Shown: positions 40,732 to 50,540 of the stretch, in pieces
How the letters are laid out: each line of letters starts with the position of its first letter
Numbering within the stretch: the stretch's first letter is position 1
Source of the DNA: Ophioceras dolichostomum
Lineage: Eukaryota; Ascomycota; Sordariomycetes; Magnaporthales; Ophioceraceae
Reading direction: 5' to 3'
Length of the DNA stretch: 52,926 bases
Assembly: GCA_003049485.1 (NCBI GenBank)
Contig: PYST01000284.1
Coordinates: 1-52,926, forward strand
The notes under the pieces: model-generated
Seen by the model: the letters and a program-made list of their open reading frames with translations, nothing else
Database searches by the model: none
What the model was told of the DNA's origin: nothing
Program-made: the position numbers and the translations under genes

Positions 40732-43455
40732 ATGGCTGGCGGACAAGAGATGGCATCGACCAACCCCTTTCGTCTTTCCATGTTGCTAGGCCTACTCTTC
40801 CTCGTCCACCTCCTGCCGGTCTCAGCCAATGCCCTCACAAACCCCCGACAAGCCCCTTCTCGCCCCTCAGCAGGCGGCGGCGGCGGTGGTCGCGAGCGCG
40901 TCAGCGTCAACGCGGGATGGCGCTTCCAGCGCTTCACGTCCAGCCCGGACAACGCGACCTACAACGGACTAAAGCAATGGATCCTCCCCGCGGCTAACGA
41001 TTTCATCCGCGACGCCACCAAGCGCTACAAGCGGCCCACGGGGCAGTCGCCCACAGCCACGTACGCACAGGCGGCCTTCGACGACAGCGCCTGGGAGGCG
41101 CTCAACCTCCCGCACGACTGGGCCGTGAAGGGCCCCTTCTACGAGGGCGCCAACACGCCCGTCACCGGCGGCATGGGCCGGCTGCCCAGCCAGGGCATCG
41201 GCTGGTACCGGCGCAAGATCACCGTCCGGCCCGAGGATTCTGATAAGTCGACGTACCTCGAGGTCGACGGCGCGATGTCGTACGCGATCGTCTGGCTGAA
41301 CGGCGTGCTCGTCGGCGGGTGGCCGTACGGCTACGCCTCGTTCCGGCTGGACCTGACGCCGTACATCAAGGCCGGCGAGAACGTGCTCGCCATCCGGGTC
41401 GAGAACGCGCTGTCCTCCTCTCGGTGGTATCCGGGAGCGGGGATATATCGCAATGTGTGGCTCACGCGCGTCTCGCCCACGCACGTGGGCCAGTACGGGA
41501 CGTGGATCACGTCGAGGCAGGTCTCTGCGCAGTCTGCGACACTCGACCTGGTTGTTCAGGTGGAGAACAACGACGATGCTAGTGCAGCTGCTGCTGCGAA
41601 GGCGAGTGGTGAGATACAGGTCGTGACCGACGTGCACGTCTACGACCCCGTCACCGGACGGCCGGTGGGTGACAGGATTGCCCAATTCCCCTGGATGAAC
41701 ATCACCGTCGGCCCGGGTCAGAAACAATCCGTCAACTCATCAGTCGCCGTGCCCAACCCCCGCCTCTGGGGCCCCAAGCCATCCCAAGAGCCCAACATGT
41801 ACGTCGCCGTGACCCGCCTCTGGGACTCCAACGGCGGCGTGATCGACACGTACGAGACGCGCTTCGGCATCCGCACCGTCTCCTACGGCGGCGACGGCCT
41901 CTCCGTCAACGGCAAGCGTGTGTACCTCCAGGGCGTCAGCCAGCACCACGACTTAGGCGCGCTGGGCTCCGCTCAGAACATCCGCGCCCTCCAGCGCCAG
42001 CTCGAGACCTTGCAGGAGATGGGCTGCAACTCGATCCGCACGACGCACAACCCGCCCACACCCGAGCTCCTGGCCCTCGCCGACGAGATGGGCATGCTGA
42101 TCGTGGACGAGATCTTCGATACCTGGGCCTCCTCTAAGACGACCAACGACTTCTCCAAGATCTTCGCCGACTGGTCCGAGGCCGACCTGCGGTCCTTCGT
42201 GCGGCGCGACAGGAACCACCCCTCCGTCGCGATGTGGAGCTACGGCAACGAGGTCGCCGAGCAAGGGCGGGGCGACGCCGGCGCCGCGACCGTGAGGCGG
42301 CTAAAGGACATCACCAAGGAAGAGGACCCCACCCGACTGGGCACGACGGGCATGAACAGCGCGAGCGCCACCACGCCATTCGTCGCGGCTGTCGACATCA
42401 TCGGCCTCAACTACCAGGGCGAAGGCCTCGGCTCCGGCCCGGCCACCTTCGACAACTTCCGCAGCCGCTACCCCAACAAAATGATCTTCTCGACCGAGTC
42501 GTCGTCGGCCATCTCGACGCGGGGCACGTACATGTTCCCCGTCGTGAGCGGCGTCACCTCCAACGTCCGCGACGGCCAGGGCGGCGACCCGAGGAACAGG
42601 TACGTCAGCGCGTACGAGCTGTACGCGGTCGACTGGGGGTCGTCTCCCGACAAGGTGTTCGCCGCGCAGGACCGGTACCCGTACGTCGGCGGGGAGTTCG
42701 TGTGGACGGGGTGGGACTACATCGGGGAGCCGACCCCCTACGACCTGTCGCGGTCGTCGTACTTCGGCATCATCGACCTGGCGGGCTTCAAGAAGGATCG
42801 CTTCTGGCTGTACCAGGCGAGGTGGAACCCGGAGGTGCGGATGGCGCACGTGCTGCCGCACTGGACCTGGCCCGGTAGGGAGGGGCAGGTCACGCCCGTG
42901 CATGCGTTCAGTAGCGGGGACGAGGCGGAGCTGTTTGTGAATGGCGCGACGCAGGGGAGGGTGAAGCGCGCGGAGTACACGTACCGGTTCCGGTGGGACA
43001 AGGTCGTGTATCAGCCTGGGGAGGTGAAGGTCGTGGCGTACAAGGGCGGGAAGGAGTGGGCGAGCGAGACGGTGCGGACGGTGGGTGCGGCGAAGGCGCT
43101 GAAGTTGACTGTGTATCGTGACCGCAGTGAGCTTCAGGCTGCTGATGACGACGCCGGGTTTGTGGACATGGCGTTCGTGAATGTCGCTGTGGTGGATGAG
43201 AGGGGGGACGTCGTGCCGCAGGCGAAGGACGCGGTCACTTTTGCGGTGACGAAGGGGCCGGGCGAGATCGTGGCCACTGACAATGGGGACCCGACGGACA
43301 TGAATCCCTTCCCGGCTAAGGAGAGGAAGGCGTTCAGCGGGAAGGCGATGGCGTTTGTGAGACTGACGAGGGCGGCGAAGAAGGGGGATAGTGTCACTGT
43401 TTCTGCGAGTGCGAAGGGTCTGCAGGGGGGTGAGGTGGTCTTTACTGTGACGTGA
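40732..43455 (+). CDS. Secreted glycoside hydrolase family 2 beta-galactosidase-like enzyme
   Basis: A 907-residue single-exon GH2 enzyme. The signal peptide covers about residues 1-34 ('MLLGLLFLVHLLPVSANA'). The sugar-binding domain begins 'VNAGWRFQRFTSS' and contains 'NLPHDWAVKGPFYEG' and 'GIGWYRRKI'. The immunoglobulin-like domain follows and the TIM barrel opens near 'LSVNGKRVYLQGVSQHHDLG'. The acid/base is Glu in 'MWSYGNEVAEQG' (residue 507) and the nucleophile is Glu in 'IFSTESSSAIS' (589). The C-terminal part ('VHAFSSGDEAELFVNG') matches the DUF4982/Ig-like modules of this group. It should release terminal beta-linked galactose, or possibly glucuronate, from plant polysaccharide outside the cell. 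The ATG at 40732 is the first in the frame; an upstream GTG at 40723 is not a credible start in a eukaryote. Confidence 0.9.
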   Translation: MAGGQEMASTNPFRLSMLLGLLFLVHLLPVSANALTNPRQAPSRPSAGGGGGGRERVSVNAGWRFQRFTSSPDNATYNGLKQWILPAANDFIRDATKRYKRPTGQSPTATYAQAAFDDSAWEALNLPHDWAVKGPFYEGANTPVTGGMGRLPSQGIGWYRRKITVRPEDSDKSTYLEVDGAMSYAIVWLNGVLVGGWPYGYASFRLDLTPYIKAGENVLAIRVENALSSSRWYPGAGIYRNVWLTRVSPTHVGQYGTWITSRQVSAQSATLDLVVQVENNDDASAAAAAKASGEIQVVTDVHVYDPVTGRPVGDRIAQFPWMNITVGPGQKQSVNSSVAVPNPRLWGPKPSQEPNMYVAVTRLWDSNGGVIDTYETRFGIRTVSYGGDGLSVNGKRVYLQGVSQHHDLGALGSAQNIRALQRQLETLQEMGCNSIRTTHNPPTPELLALADEMGMLIVDEIFDTWASSKTTNDFSKIFADWSEADLRSFVRRDRNHPSVAMWSYGNEVAEQGRGDAGAATVRRLKDITKEEDPTRLGTTGMNSASATTPFVAAVDIIGLNYQGEGLGSGPATFDNFRSRYPNKMIFSTESSSAISTRGTYMFPVVSGVTSNVRDGQGGDPRNRYVSAYELYAVDWGSSPDKVFAAQDRYPYVGGEFVWTGWDYIGEPTPYDLSRSSYFGIIDLAGFKKDRFWLYQARWNPEVRMAHVLPHWTWPGREGQVTPVHAFSSGDEAELFVNGATQGRVKRAEYTYRFRWDKVVYQPGEVKVVAYKGGKEWASETVRTVGAAKALKLTVYRDRSELQAADDDAGFVDMAFVNVAVVDERGDVVPQAKDAVTFAVTKGPGEIVATDNGDPTDMNPFPAKERKAFSGKAMAFVRLTRAAKKGDSVTVSASAKGLQGGEVVFTVT

Positions 43456-44422
43456 GGCAGGGTGGGAGGGGGCGTTGGTTATGGTGGTGGATGGACGCTG
43501 GTGGTGGTAGTGATGGATGGCGGTGGTCGAAACCTTGGGCCGACAGGTGACCTACTTAGCGGCTTTGTGAAGTTTCTAGGTATATTACCAGGGGCAGGGA
43601 GACCGGCTTGTTGATGTCTGCCTCAGATATGTGAGCAAGTCATCAAAGATGTGAGGCGGCCGGTATTGCTGCTCCTGATGCTGCTACAGCATCTCGTCAC
43701 TGCACATCATGAGATCACCTCGTCAGTCAGAGCACAGATCGAGGACTCATTTGGGAGTAACGGCAAGCGGCATACTGGATCTAAACTTTGATCATATTGG
43801 CCATCCGTTGTTGGTGCGTGCTTGCGCTTTGTCTTCCATTGTCTCCTAGAGCGCAGAATGACTGCCATCGTCTTCACGACCATCGCACTCCAAGAGCCAA
43901 CCTTGACTCAACAACACCCGTGGTATTATTCGTCCATGTTAATAACAATCGATCCGAGCTATATCCTGCTGGCGATGTTTTCGTGTGAGTCTTGCTCGTA
44001 ACAGACGGCCTGGATTTGGTGAAGCCTTAGGCGTATACTGTTTTGACTGATGATGGACTCTGTGCTTCCTCCTTCAGGCCGCTCGACCATGACTCCCGAT
44101 GAGCATAAAAGATAGGGGTCCTTTACGTCTCGGAGAGCTGGACGAGCCTATTCTTTCAGATCATCAACAAACTCTTTTCTGCTCTTTGATCTAGATTGGG
44201 CGCGAGATCCGCCAGCGTCTCTCAGCTCTACTGCCAACGTCTAATCACGCCAGAGTCAGCAAACCGCCCGCACTCATCAACGGCCTCTAGTCCGCAATGG
44301 CTACGACAACAACAGTGTACGAAGCCGCTACTGACAACTAGGAATACCACCTCCATCTCTCACCCGATCCACACACCCCTCGGCATAGAGTCGACAAAGC
44401 ACTCCACGATGTACCAATCCTC
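43456..44422. other. Intergenic, possible tiny spliced ORF
   Basis: About 970 bases before the paralogue array. From the ATG at 43858 a small frame ('MTAIVFTTIALQEPTLTQQH') runs into a strong GTGAGT donor at 43985. A TTCAG acceptor at 44077 restores the frame for 12 more codons to a TAG at 44113-44115. The predicted product would be 54 residues and resembles nothing I know. I leave it as a possibility only. Confidence 0.25.
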
Positions 44423-45229
44423 ATGGAGCAGACCAACTTGAAGCAGGATGTTGCTGTCCCGTCCATCACATGCCCTTCTTCGACCGTCTCCACATCCCCT
44501 CCATATCCTCTTGTACCGGCCATCCAGTACCCCCCCTGCCCTCGCCCTCCAACTGCTACATATCCTCCTCCTCTGAGAATCACCCGTCAAGGTCTTGAGC
44601 CCTCCCCCCTGGATCATCTCGACCCTTTCCCCTACCACCGCATTGGGATATTAGGCTTGAAGTACCCCATCTTCCACCCCGGCGACATACCATGGACGTT
44701 GATGGCCCACATAGCGCACGATGCCATCATCGAGGGCCTTTTCCGTGAGGTCTGGCACGACAACACCTACTTCTACGAGATCATCAGCCACCCCGACGTG
44801 TGGTACAAGATGTGGAGGTCCCTCTTCTGGGCCTTCTCGGATGCCGAGCCGAGACGAAGGCGAGATCGCGTCTCGGAGGACGACGACAAGCCCGACCTCG
44901 TCACCAAGCGAGATCTCGTCTCGGAAAAGCCCAACCTCATCACTAAGACGAATATGATTATAAGGAACGTGCAGGCTCGAGCGCGCAACTTCATGGTGGA
45001 CGTCGGCGTGCCGGTGTCCAAGATCGAGACGGTGATGCTGGGCACCATGGATAGGATCGTGGCCATGTATCTGTGGATTGGGGGAGCGGAGCACTCTTAC
45101 CAGTGGGACTACACGACGACGTTCCACTCTGGGCCATTATATCACATCGCCTCATACCCCCGAGACGGTCCGTTAAAGCCTACTAGGAAGAAGGAGGGGC
45201 GCGACGGCGAGGGGCCTAATAATGCATAG
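44423..45229 (+). CDS. Array paralogue P1, helical protein of unknown family (intact)
   Basis: A 268-residue single-exon protein and the first of six related loci. I do not recognise the family. The N-terminal 70 residues are Pro-rich ('PPCPRPPTATYPPPLRI'). The conserved N-terminal helix of the array lies near 93-117: 'LMAHIAHDAIIEGLFREVW', then 'NTYFYEIISHPDVWYKMW'. After an Arg/Asp/Glu-rich linker with an internal repeat (44861-44947), the conserved C-terminal part appears: 'MIIRNVQARARNFMVDVG', then 'KIETVMLGTMDRIVAMYLW'. No signal peptide or membrane segment is visible. The N-terminal motif is the most divergent of the six (HIAHDA where others have AQTAE). The start codon is the first ATG of the frame. 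Function is unknown; soluble and helical is all that can be said. Confidence 0.6.
   Translation: MEQTNLKQDVAVPSITCPSSTVSTSPPYPLVPAIQYPPCPRPPTATYPPPLRITRQGLEPSPLDHLDPFPYHRIGILGLKYPIFHPGDIPWTLMAHIAHDAIIEGLFREVWHDNTYFYEIISHPDVWYKMWRSLFWAFSDAEPRRRRDRVSEDDDKPDLVTKRDLVSEKPNLITKTNMIIRNVQARARNFMVDVGVPVSKIETVMLGTMDRIVAMYLWIGGAEHSYQWDYTTTFHSGPLYHIASYPRDGPLKPTRKKEGRDGEGPNNA
44861..44947 (+). repeat. Tandem repeat within P1 (48 + 39 bp)
   Basis: Two adjacent in-frame copies (44861-44908 and 44909-44947). They encode 'RDRVSEDDDKPDLVTK' and 'RDLVSEKPNLITK'; the second lacks three codons. This is a direct sign of a local duplication inside the linker. Confidence 0.8.
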
Positions 45230-46686
45230 CACACCAGGAACGGCAGAGTGCGGGCGCAGTGCAGCAGGTCTTCATGACTGTGACATGCCACTAGCAGCTA
45301 GTATCACGAACTATTCCTCTTCGCCTCTCCTTTTTCTTAAAAAGGCAAAGGCGAAAACTGCGGGTGAGGAGCCGTGAAGTCTCTGAAAGCCTTCAAAAAG
45401 AGCTCGAACTCTTCCCTATCGGTTGGCCGCAACTGCTTTGCAGAGCACCTTGGTGAACTGGGTACTACTACGAGAACGTCGAGAGGCCGTGCAAAAAACA
45501 GCTGGGGCCAACAAAAAGAGAAGAATTCGGGGGCTTTTTGCCGGCTTTCAGGGAACTCACCGTTTCTCAACCTGGTTTAAAAAGAAGAGGGAGAAATACA
45601 GGCATAAAGCCCAGCACTGCAGTCCCATCAATACAACTGCAAGGCGATCCTCATCCAAGTGATGAGGCTATTCCGCCACACTATAACTCAACCACGATCA
45701 CTTTTGCCTGAAATCTGCGCACTGTTTGACGGGCGAGACGCTTTCAACTCGATTTAGAGATGCCGAGTCCGGGTGAGCAAGCGCTAGTCAGTGCCAAACA
45801 AGTGCTCTGGGGTGTTTCCCGTGAGGCGGCCAAGTGTGTCTTAGCCACAACATTTTCCAGCAGCCAATCCATTGCCACAATGATCCATTGCCCCATTGAC
45901 CTTCATTTTCTTTCAGTTGAAGTCTTTCAGACGGGACGATCTGCAATTGCACGGATCTAATTTCCTATGTACCTGGTTGTATGTTGACCTGATGTCGTGT
46001 CTCCAGTCCATCACCCACAGGCCCTCCCTCAGCCTTGCAAGCCTTGCAAGCCACAACAGCTCAGTCACATTTAATACGCTCACCTGCCCGACTCCGAGGC
46101 GGGGGCGGGCTCGGGGACCCGGTCTGTCATGCACAAATCTCAGACTTCAGTAGCCGTCACTCACTCCAACATCTGCACTTGTTTGGGCTCACACTCGGTT
46201 ACTTTGAGGGTCACGTTTCCGGGAGCGCCGTGCCTTTCACTCGGAAGTCGAGCAGCTTGCCACCCATTTAAATATTGACTCCCTTCTCCATGGCGGCTTT
46301 CTGCAGTTGGAAAAGACTGAGAACTGCGATAGATTCCAGAACACCGAGCGACCACTTGCAACCATCTATACTACCTCTACTAACATATAGACCGCCCGCG
46401 ATCTCTTGCTGAGAACTGACACTTCCTTTTGGCAGCCGCACCACATCCATTGTTGAACCACGGTTGGGTGCACTTCCGTGCACCCACGTGGACGAGTTGC
46501 CTCAGTCACCAAGGCAGCCCCCTCGACAGACCTTAGGTCACGTGGGCCCCTTGGAATCGCTTACAAAAGCGATTCCTCCGACTCACGTGTAGACTACCTT
46601 TACTCTTCCCTGTACATCATCAGAATCAACAGATTGGTTTACCACGCGCGTGTTTGCTTTTTCCCCTTGAAGCCCAACCAACATCC
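45230..46686. other. Intergenic within the array, 1.5 kb
   Basis: Between P1 and P2. No coding sequence related to the array was found here, nor any other recognised gene. Sequence near 46560-46600 is the probable P2 promoter. Confidence 0.5.
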
Positions 46687-47288
46687 ATGGCCTTCACAGC
46701 CGAGAAAAAAAGTGACGGCAATATGCCAATCCAGAAGTGGCGAGCGATAGCCCAGGTCAGCAGCGCCTCTCTAGTATTCCCATGCTCAAAATCCCTGCCC
46801 TCTACCTGCTAATTAGCACTACTACTCCCTCCCCCAATCCATACTCCCCAGTAATCTCCCCTCCCCATCGCCTCCTCCCACCACGTCTCTCTTACCAACC
46901 ACCCATACCAGTACTAATTAGGTATTTATACTCACCACCACCCCAGACCAAAGCCCACCACGCGATGGCCCGCATGGCCGAGTCCCTGATCCGCGCCGGT
47001 CTCGAAGGGCGGATCAACTACCTACCCAAATACTTCGAGATCATCACGCACGAAGCCATGGGCGACTCCCTGCGAGAGTCGCTGTTCCAGAAGTGCCACG
47101 CCCTCGCATCCTGCAGGGACTGCACGACCGCGACCGTGAAGATGGGCGAGGACATGCTCGCCTGCGCCAGAGGCGCGATGGAGGCCGCCAGCGTGCCCGG
47201 GAGGGTGGCCGACGGCATCATCGTCGCGGCGCTGCTGGGGGTTATGGATGGCGTGCGGAGGATTTGGAGCGGGGCGGCGGGGTTGTGA
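46687..47288 (+). CDS. Array paralogue P2, helical protein of unknown family (intact)
   Basis: Preferred model: exon 1 46687-46755 ('MAFTAEKKSDGNMPIQKW'), a 191-bp intron (GTCAGC...CCCCAG, phase 0), exon 2 46947-47288, giving 136 residues. An unspliced alternative from the ATG at 46782 would give 168 residues with a Pro-rich N-terminus, like P1. Conserved parts shared with the array: 'HAMARMAESLIRAGLEGRI' then 'KYFEIITHEAMGDSLRESLF' (compare P1 'FYEIISHPDVW'), and at the C-terminus 'LACARGAMEAASVPGRV' with 'LLGVMDGVRRIW'. No signal peptide or membrane segment. The donor GTCAGC is unusual, so the 5' end needs transcript support. Function unknown. Confidence 0.55.
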
Positions 47289-47778
47289 AATGGGGCTTCG
47301 CCTCCGTTGTGGTCGTGGACGACTTTGAGAAGAATGGATGCTTGGAGTCGGGAAGATGAGAAAACGCATGAGAGGATTGAGGTCTTGCATTGCAGCGCGG
47401 GCTAGAGTTTTACGCTTCAGTGATATGATTTAGAAGCGAGCTATCGATCTAGGTATCCCAGGAAAACGTGCAGCATAACCAAGAAAAAAGTGTTAGGGTA
47501 AGTACAACAGGCACATAATGAGTTGACCCAACGATCTCTACACGTATCCTGTCCAAGATCTCAGAACAGCACCTATGTACACCCAAAGCTCCCTCTTCTC
47601 TGCCGCAACCAGTCGAATTTAAGGCTTGGGGCCGGCGGGTTCTTTTTTGCCTCGACGGCTTTGGTCAGCTACCCCGTTTGCCCAAAAAATAGCCCAATTT
47701 CCACAGCAGCAGCAGCCTTCTTGGCAGCGGCGAACGAGGCACTCTCCCTGTCAGCCTCCCGACTACGCTCGAACGGCT
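47289..47778. other. Convergent intergenic region between P2 and P3
   Basis: About 490 bases between two genes whose 3' ends face each other. A/T-rich parts suit polyadenylation. Nothing else recognised. Confidence 0.5.
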
Positions 47779-48518
47779 TCATCTTCCCCTTCCGCGGCTG
47801 CCACCAATGCTCGCTTTGTACCCGAGATGCGCCACTTCGTCGAACGGGTAACACTTGGCAGATCGCGGAGGGGGCGGAGGAGGTTTGTCGTGGTTCTTGG
47901 ATAACTGGGCTACCAGCTGGCGCAATATGCGTCCCACGCCTTCCATGATGCCTGGTGATGCATCCTCGAGGATAGTCTGTACTACGCCTATGCCCTCGTC
48001 GGATTCGCCCTCACTTCTACGCTGCAGACCCATCGCTTCGAGCAGGGCTGTCGCATGGTGGTGGATGGCAACGGAGACCACAAATAACGCGTCGTAGAGT
48101 TCTGAATCGCTGGTCAAATCTCCCGGGAAAAGGGCCAGGGTCTCTGCGACGCCGCTTTGGAGGCGGGCTTGGAGGACGTGGCTGATGGCGGAGTCGTAGA
48201 CGACGTTGATGTAGTCAGGGGTGTCTCCCAGGTGCGCTTCGAGGGCGAGGCGGATGTGCGTCTCTGCTGTCTGGGCGAGAATTCGGTGTAGTTGGCGGTT
48301 CTTCGCGCGACGCGCCAGTCTTGCCTGTGCGTAGATGCTTGGCATTTAGTAGGCTAGGTAGGTAGGTACTTATGAGTGCGGGCAAAACCTAGGGGTCTGG
48401 GAGAGGGAGAGATGGAGATATGGACGCACCTGAAGTGTCACCTCGAGTTCGACATAATATGAAAATCCTCAGCATCAGAGCCATCACCGGCAAGCTCACG
48501 AGCATCAAATTCCGCCAT
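47779..48518 (-). CDS. Array paralogue P3, helical protein of unknown family (intact, inverted)
   Basis: The only member of the array on the minus strand. An ATG at 48345 opens a 188-residue frame. A preferred two-exon model uses the ATG at 48518 ('MAEFDARELAGDGSDAED'), a 122-bp intron (GTGACA...CAAG, phase 2, with a TACTAA-type branch site), and the rest from 48319, for 205 residues. The array motif is at its clearest here: 'RQLHRILAQTAETHIRLALE' followed by 'DTPDYINVVYDSAI'. The C-terminal helices follow: 'DLTSDSELYDALFVVSVAIH', 'VVQTILEDASPGIMEGVGRI' and 'LRQLVAQL'. It ends in a Pro/Arg/Gly-rich tail ('KPPPPPPRS'). No signal peptide. Intact; function unknown. Confidence 0.6.
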
Positions 48519-49389
48519 GATCAGAACAAGACTCCTGTGTTTACCTGGCATAGGTGAGGGGGGATAGCAGCCAGCAGAAGGAAATTCGAAAGTTTTAAAC
48601 TGCACTCGACTGGGTGTCAGGTGAGAAAACGGAGGAGCCACGAGGGAATTTTGGGTCTGATTACTTAACAAGGACGTGAGTCAATTCACACCCACTAGGG
48701 GAAAGTTGATCGCATGGAGTGATATGCCAGAGACTGAGGTTATTTCCAGCCACAGTCCTGACTGTTCACCTCGCATCTTGCGGCTGTGTACTGTTTGTTA
48801 TGGCTGTTGGTCGAAGCTGGCAACTATTATTTGACGGCAACGTCGTACCTGTTTACAGCTGTTGAACCTCATCTAAAGAGCGGCCATGGATACAAGGACG
48901 CCCGACCTCGCCATTTTCACCCCGTAATTACTCCAGAATCTGATCCAACTGCTCCGACCTCCCCAACAGATTCTATATTACAGTGCGCTGATAGGATTCG
49001 CCTCCAGTTGAACTTCCGCACAATGTACTACAGCGCTCCCGCAATCCCGGTCAATATAACCATATCCGCCCAATTCTTTACGCAGATTAGCCCGGACGGG
49101 ATTCTGTGCCACCCCTTGGCCCATTCATCACCTGTCATCGACTAACTTTCGTCAACCGGGATTGTTGATTGTTTGACTGATGATCACCAATCATCAGAGT
49201 TGTTGACCGCAAAGCCTCGAGTGACCACGAGGCTCTGGCCAAGTCACAACATCAACGACTACGTCAACGACTACGTTAACGATTGCCTCAGTAACGTCAT
49301 CGACCTTCCACCTCTCCCTGTACTCGAGGAGAGGGACTCTCCCTCTGTCTCTTCCATAGAACCTAGCTTAGAACATGATGAAGAATTGA
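48519..49389. other. Divergent intergenic region between P3 and P4
   Basis: About 870 bases between P3 (leftward) and P4 (rightward). A reading frame from about 49146 to 49496 carries a duplicated 'NDYVNDYVND' segment but has no ATG. It might be a 5' exon of P4 (possible GTAACG donor at 49292 and CCAACAG acceptor at 49456), which I could not prove. Confidence 0.4.
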
Positions 49390-49881
49390 ACCTGCTTTGG
49401 CAACCCCCTCTTATACCGCACGCGTGCAATCGCTTTCTACCTGGGCCTTCCAACAGGGATCATCAAGGAGCGCCTGCAAAAGCACGGCCTTTATAGTGGG
49501 CTTGCGCAAACGGTGGAAGCGCATCTCCGCCTCCGGATGGAGAAGTCTTACGCCTATAGCGACTCTGGCCGCCACCTAAACCTCATCTCCCACCCCAATA
49601 TGACGGGGGATGGCTTCGTCGACAGCATCCACCATAGCATTAGTGAAATTTTCGACGGAAACGTGCCAGACGTCACCCAAGAGACGCACCGCCGAGGTAT
49701 GGCGACCAAGGTTTACGAGAAAGTCAGGGCCTACGCGGGCGGGCTGATGAATGAAGTTGTGAAGGAAGCAGGCTTAGACTAGTCCAGGATCGAGCGCATC
49801 TTCAACGCCGTCATGGACCCCATTAAGGAAAGCGTGTGCCGCTTCTTGGTGAATACGGTACGGTCTGTGTACTACAGCTAG
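49390..49881 (+). pseudogene. Array paralogue P4, with an in-frame TAG
   Basis: In one frame the segment reads 'AIAFYLGLPTGIIKERLQKH', 'SGLAQTVEAHLRLRMEKSY' and 'RHLNLISHPNMTG', then 'KVYEKVRAYAGGLMNEV' up to a TAG at 49780-49782. The same frame goes on with 'SRIERIFNAVMDPIKESVCR' to a stop at 49879-49881. The part after the TAG matches the C-terminal helix of P1 ('KIETVMLGTMDRIVAMYL'), so the stop cuts off a conserved segment. The 5' end is unclear: no ATG precedes the motif in frame, and upstream coding-like sequence lies in another frame or behind an intron. I treat it as a pseudogene, though readthrough or a sequencing error cannot be excluded. Confidence 0.55.
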
Positions 49882-50540
49882 TGTATGTATCCCCATCAGT
49901 CGGGGATGGTGGATAGTACTAGTATTCCATAGGTAGTTCGAAGTGGCAGCTACGTGGAATGACCCTAGGTACATGAACCAGCATAGATCATAGGAGACGT
50001 TGCATTCTGTGCTCTCAAAGCAATGTAGAGCACCGACGGGGGGAGCTGCTTGCCCCTGAATCTTTCAGTGTGTTGTTTTGCGAACGGGAGTATCAACGAA
50101 ACAGCAAGTTCTCAGGTGGATTTACAACTTTGCGCTCCATTGGATCATGACCCCCAGTTCTCAACTCAAGTCCTTTCCTCACAGAGATAGTCGCATCGAG
50201 TGACTAGCCGGAAGACAAGGTTACTCCACTACAGTCCTAGCTAGGTGCTTATCAAGTCCCTGACTACTAGTACTTACCGCGCCTACAAACAGCTGTGTGC
50301 TGTCCCCCCTGGCCGTCCATGGAGCTCCTTTCGGCAAACGTCAACATTTCTTAATCAATCTCTCCCACCGAAACAATCTACATCTAAATGGATACGTCTG
50401 CGCTATCTTCCTAATTCAAGTCGAATATCTATTCTAACACCTCGCACGCAGTCTTTCCCGCCTCCCAACCTACTATCTGTAATCGGAACAGTATCTCGTA
50501 ACGGAAACATACTAGTACTAGTATCGTTTACCATCTGACC
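49882..50540. other. Intergenic between P4 and P5
   Basis: About 660 bases; several 'ACTAGT' motifs (49918, 50266, 50511). C-rich and A-rich patches suggest the P5 promoter. No gene seen. Confidence 0.5.
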
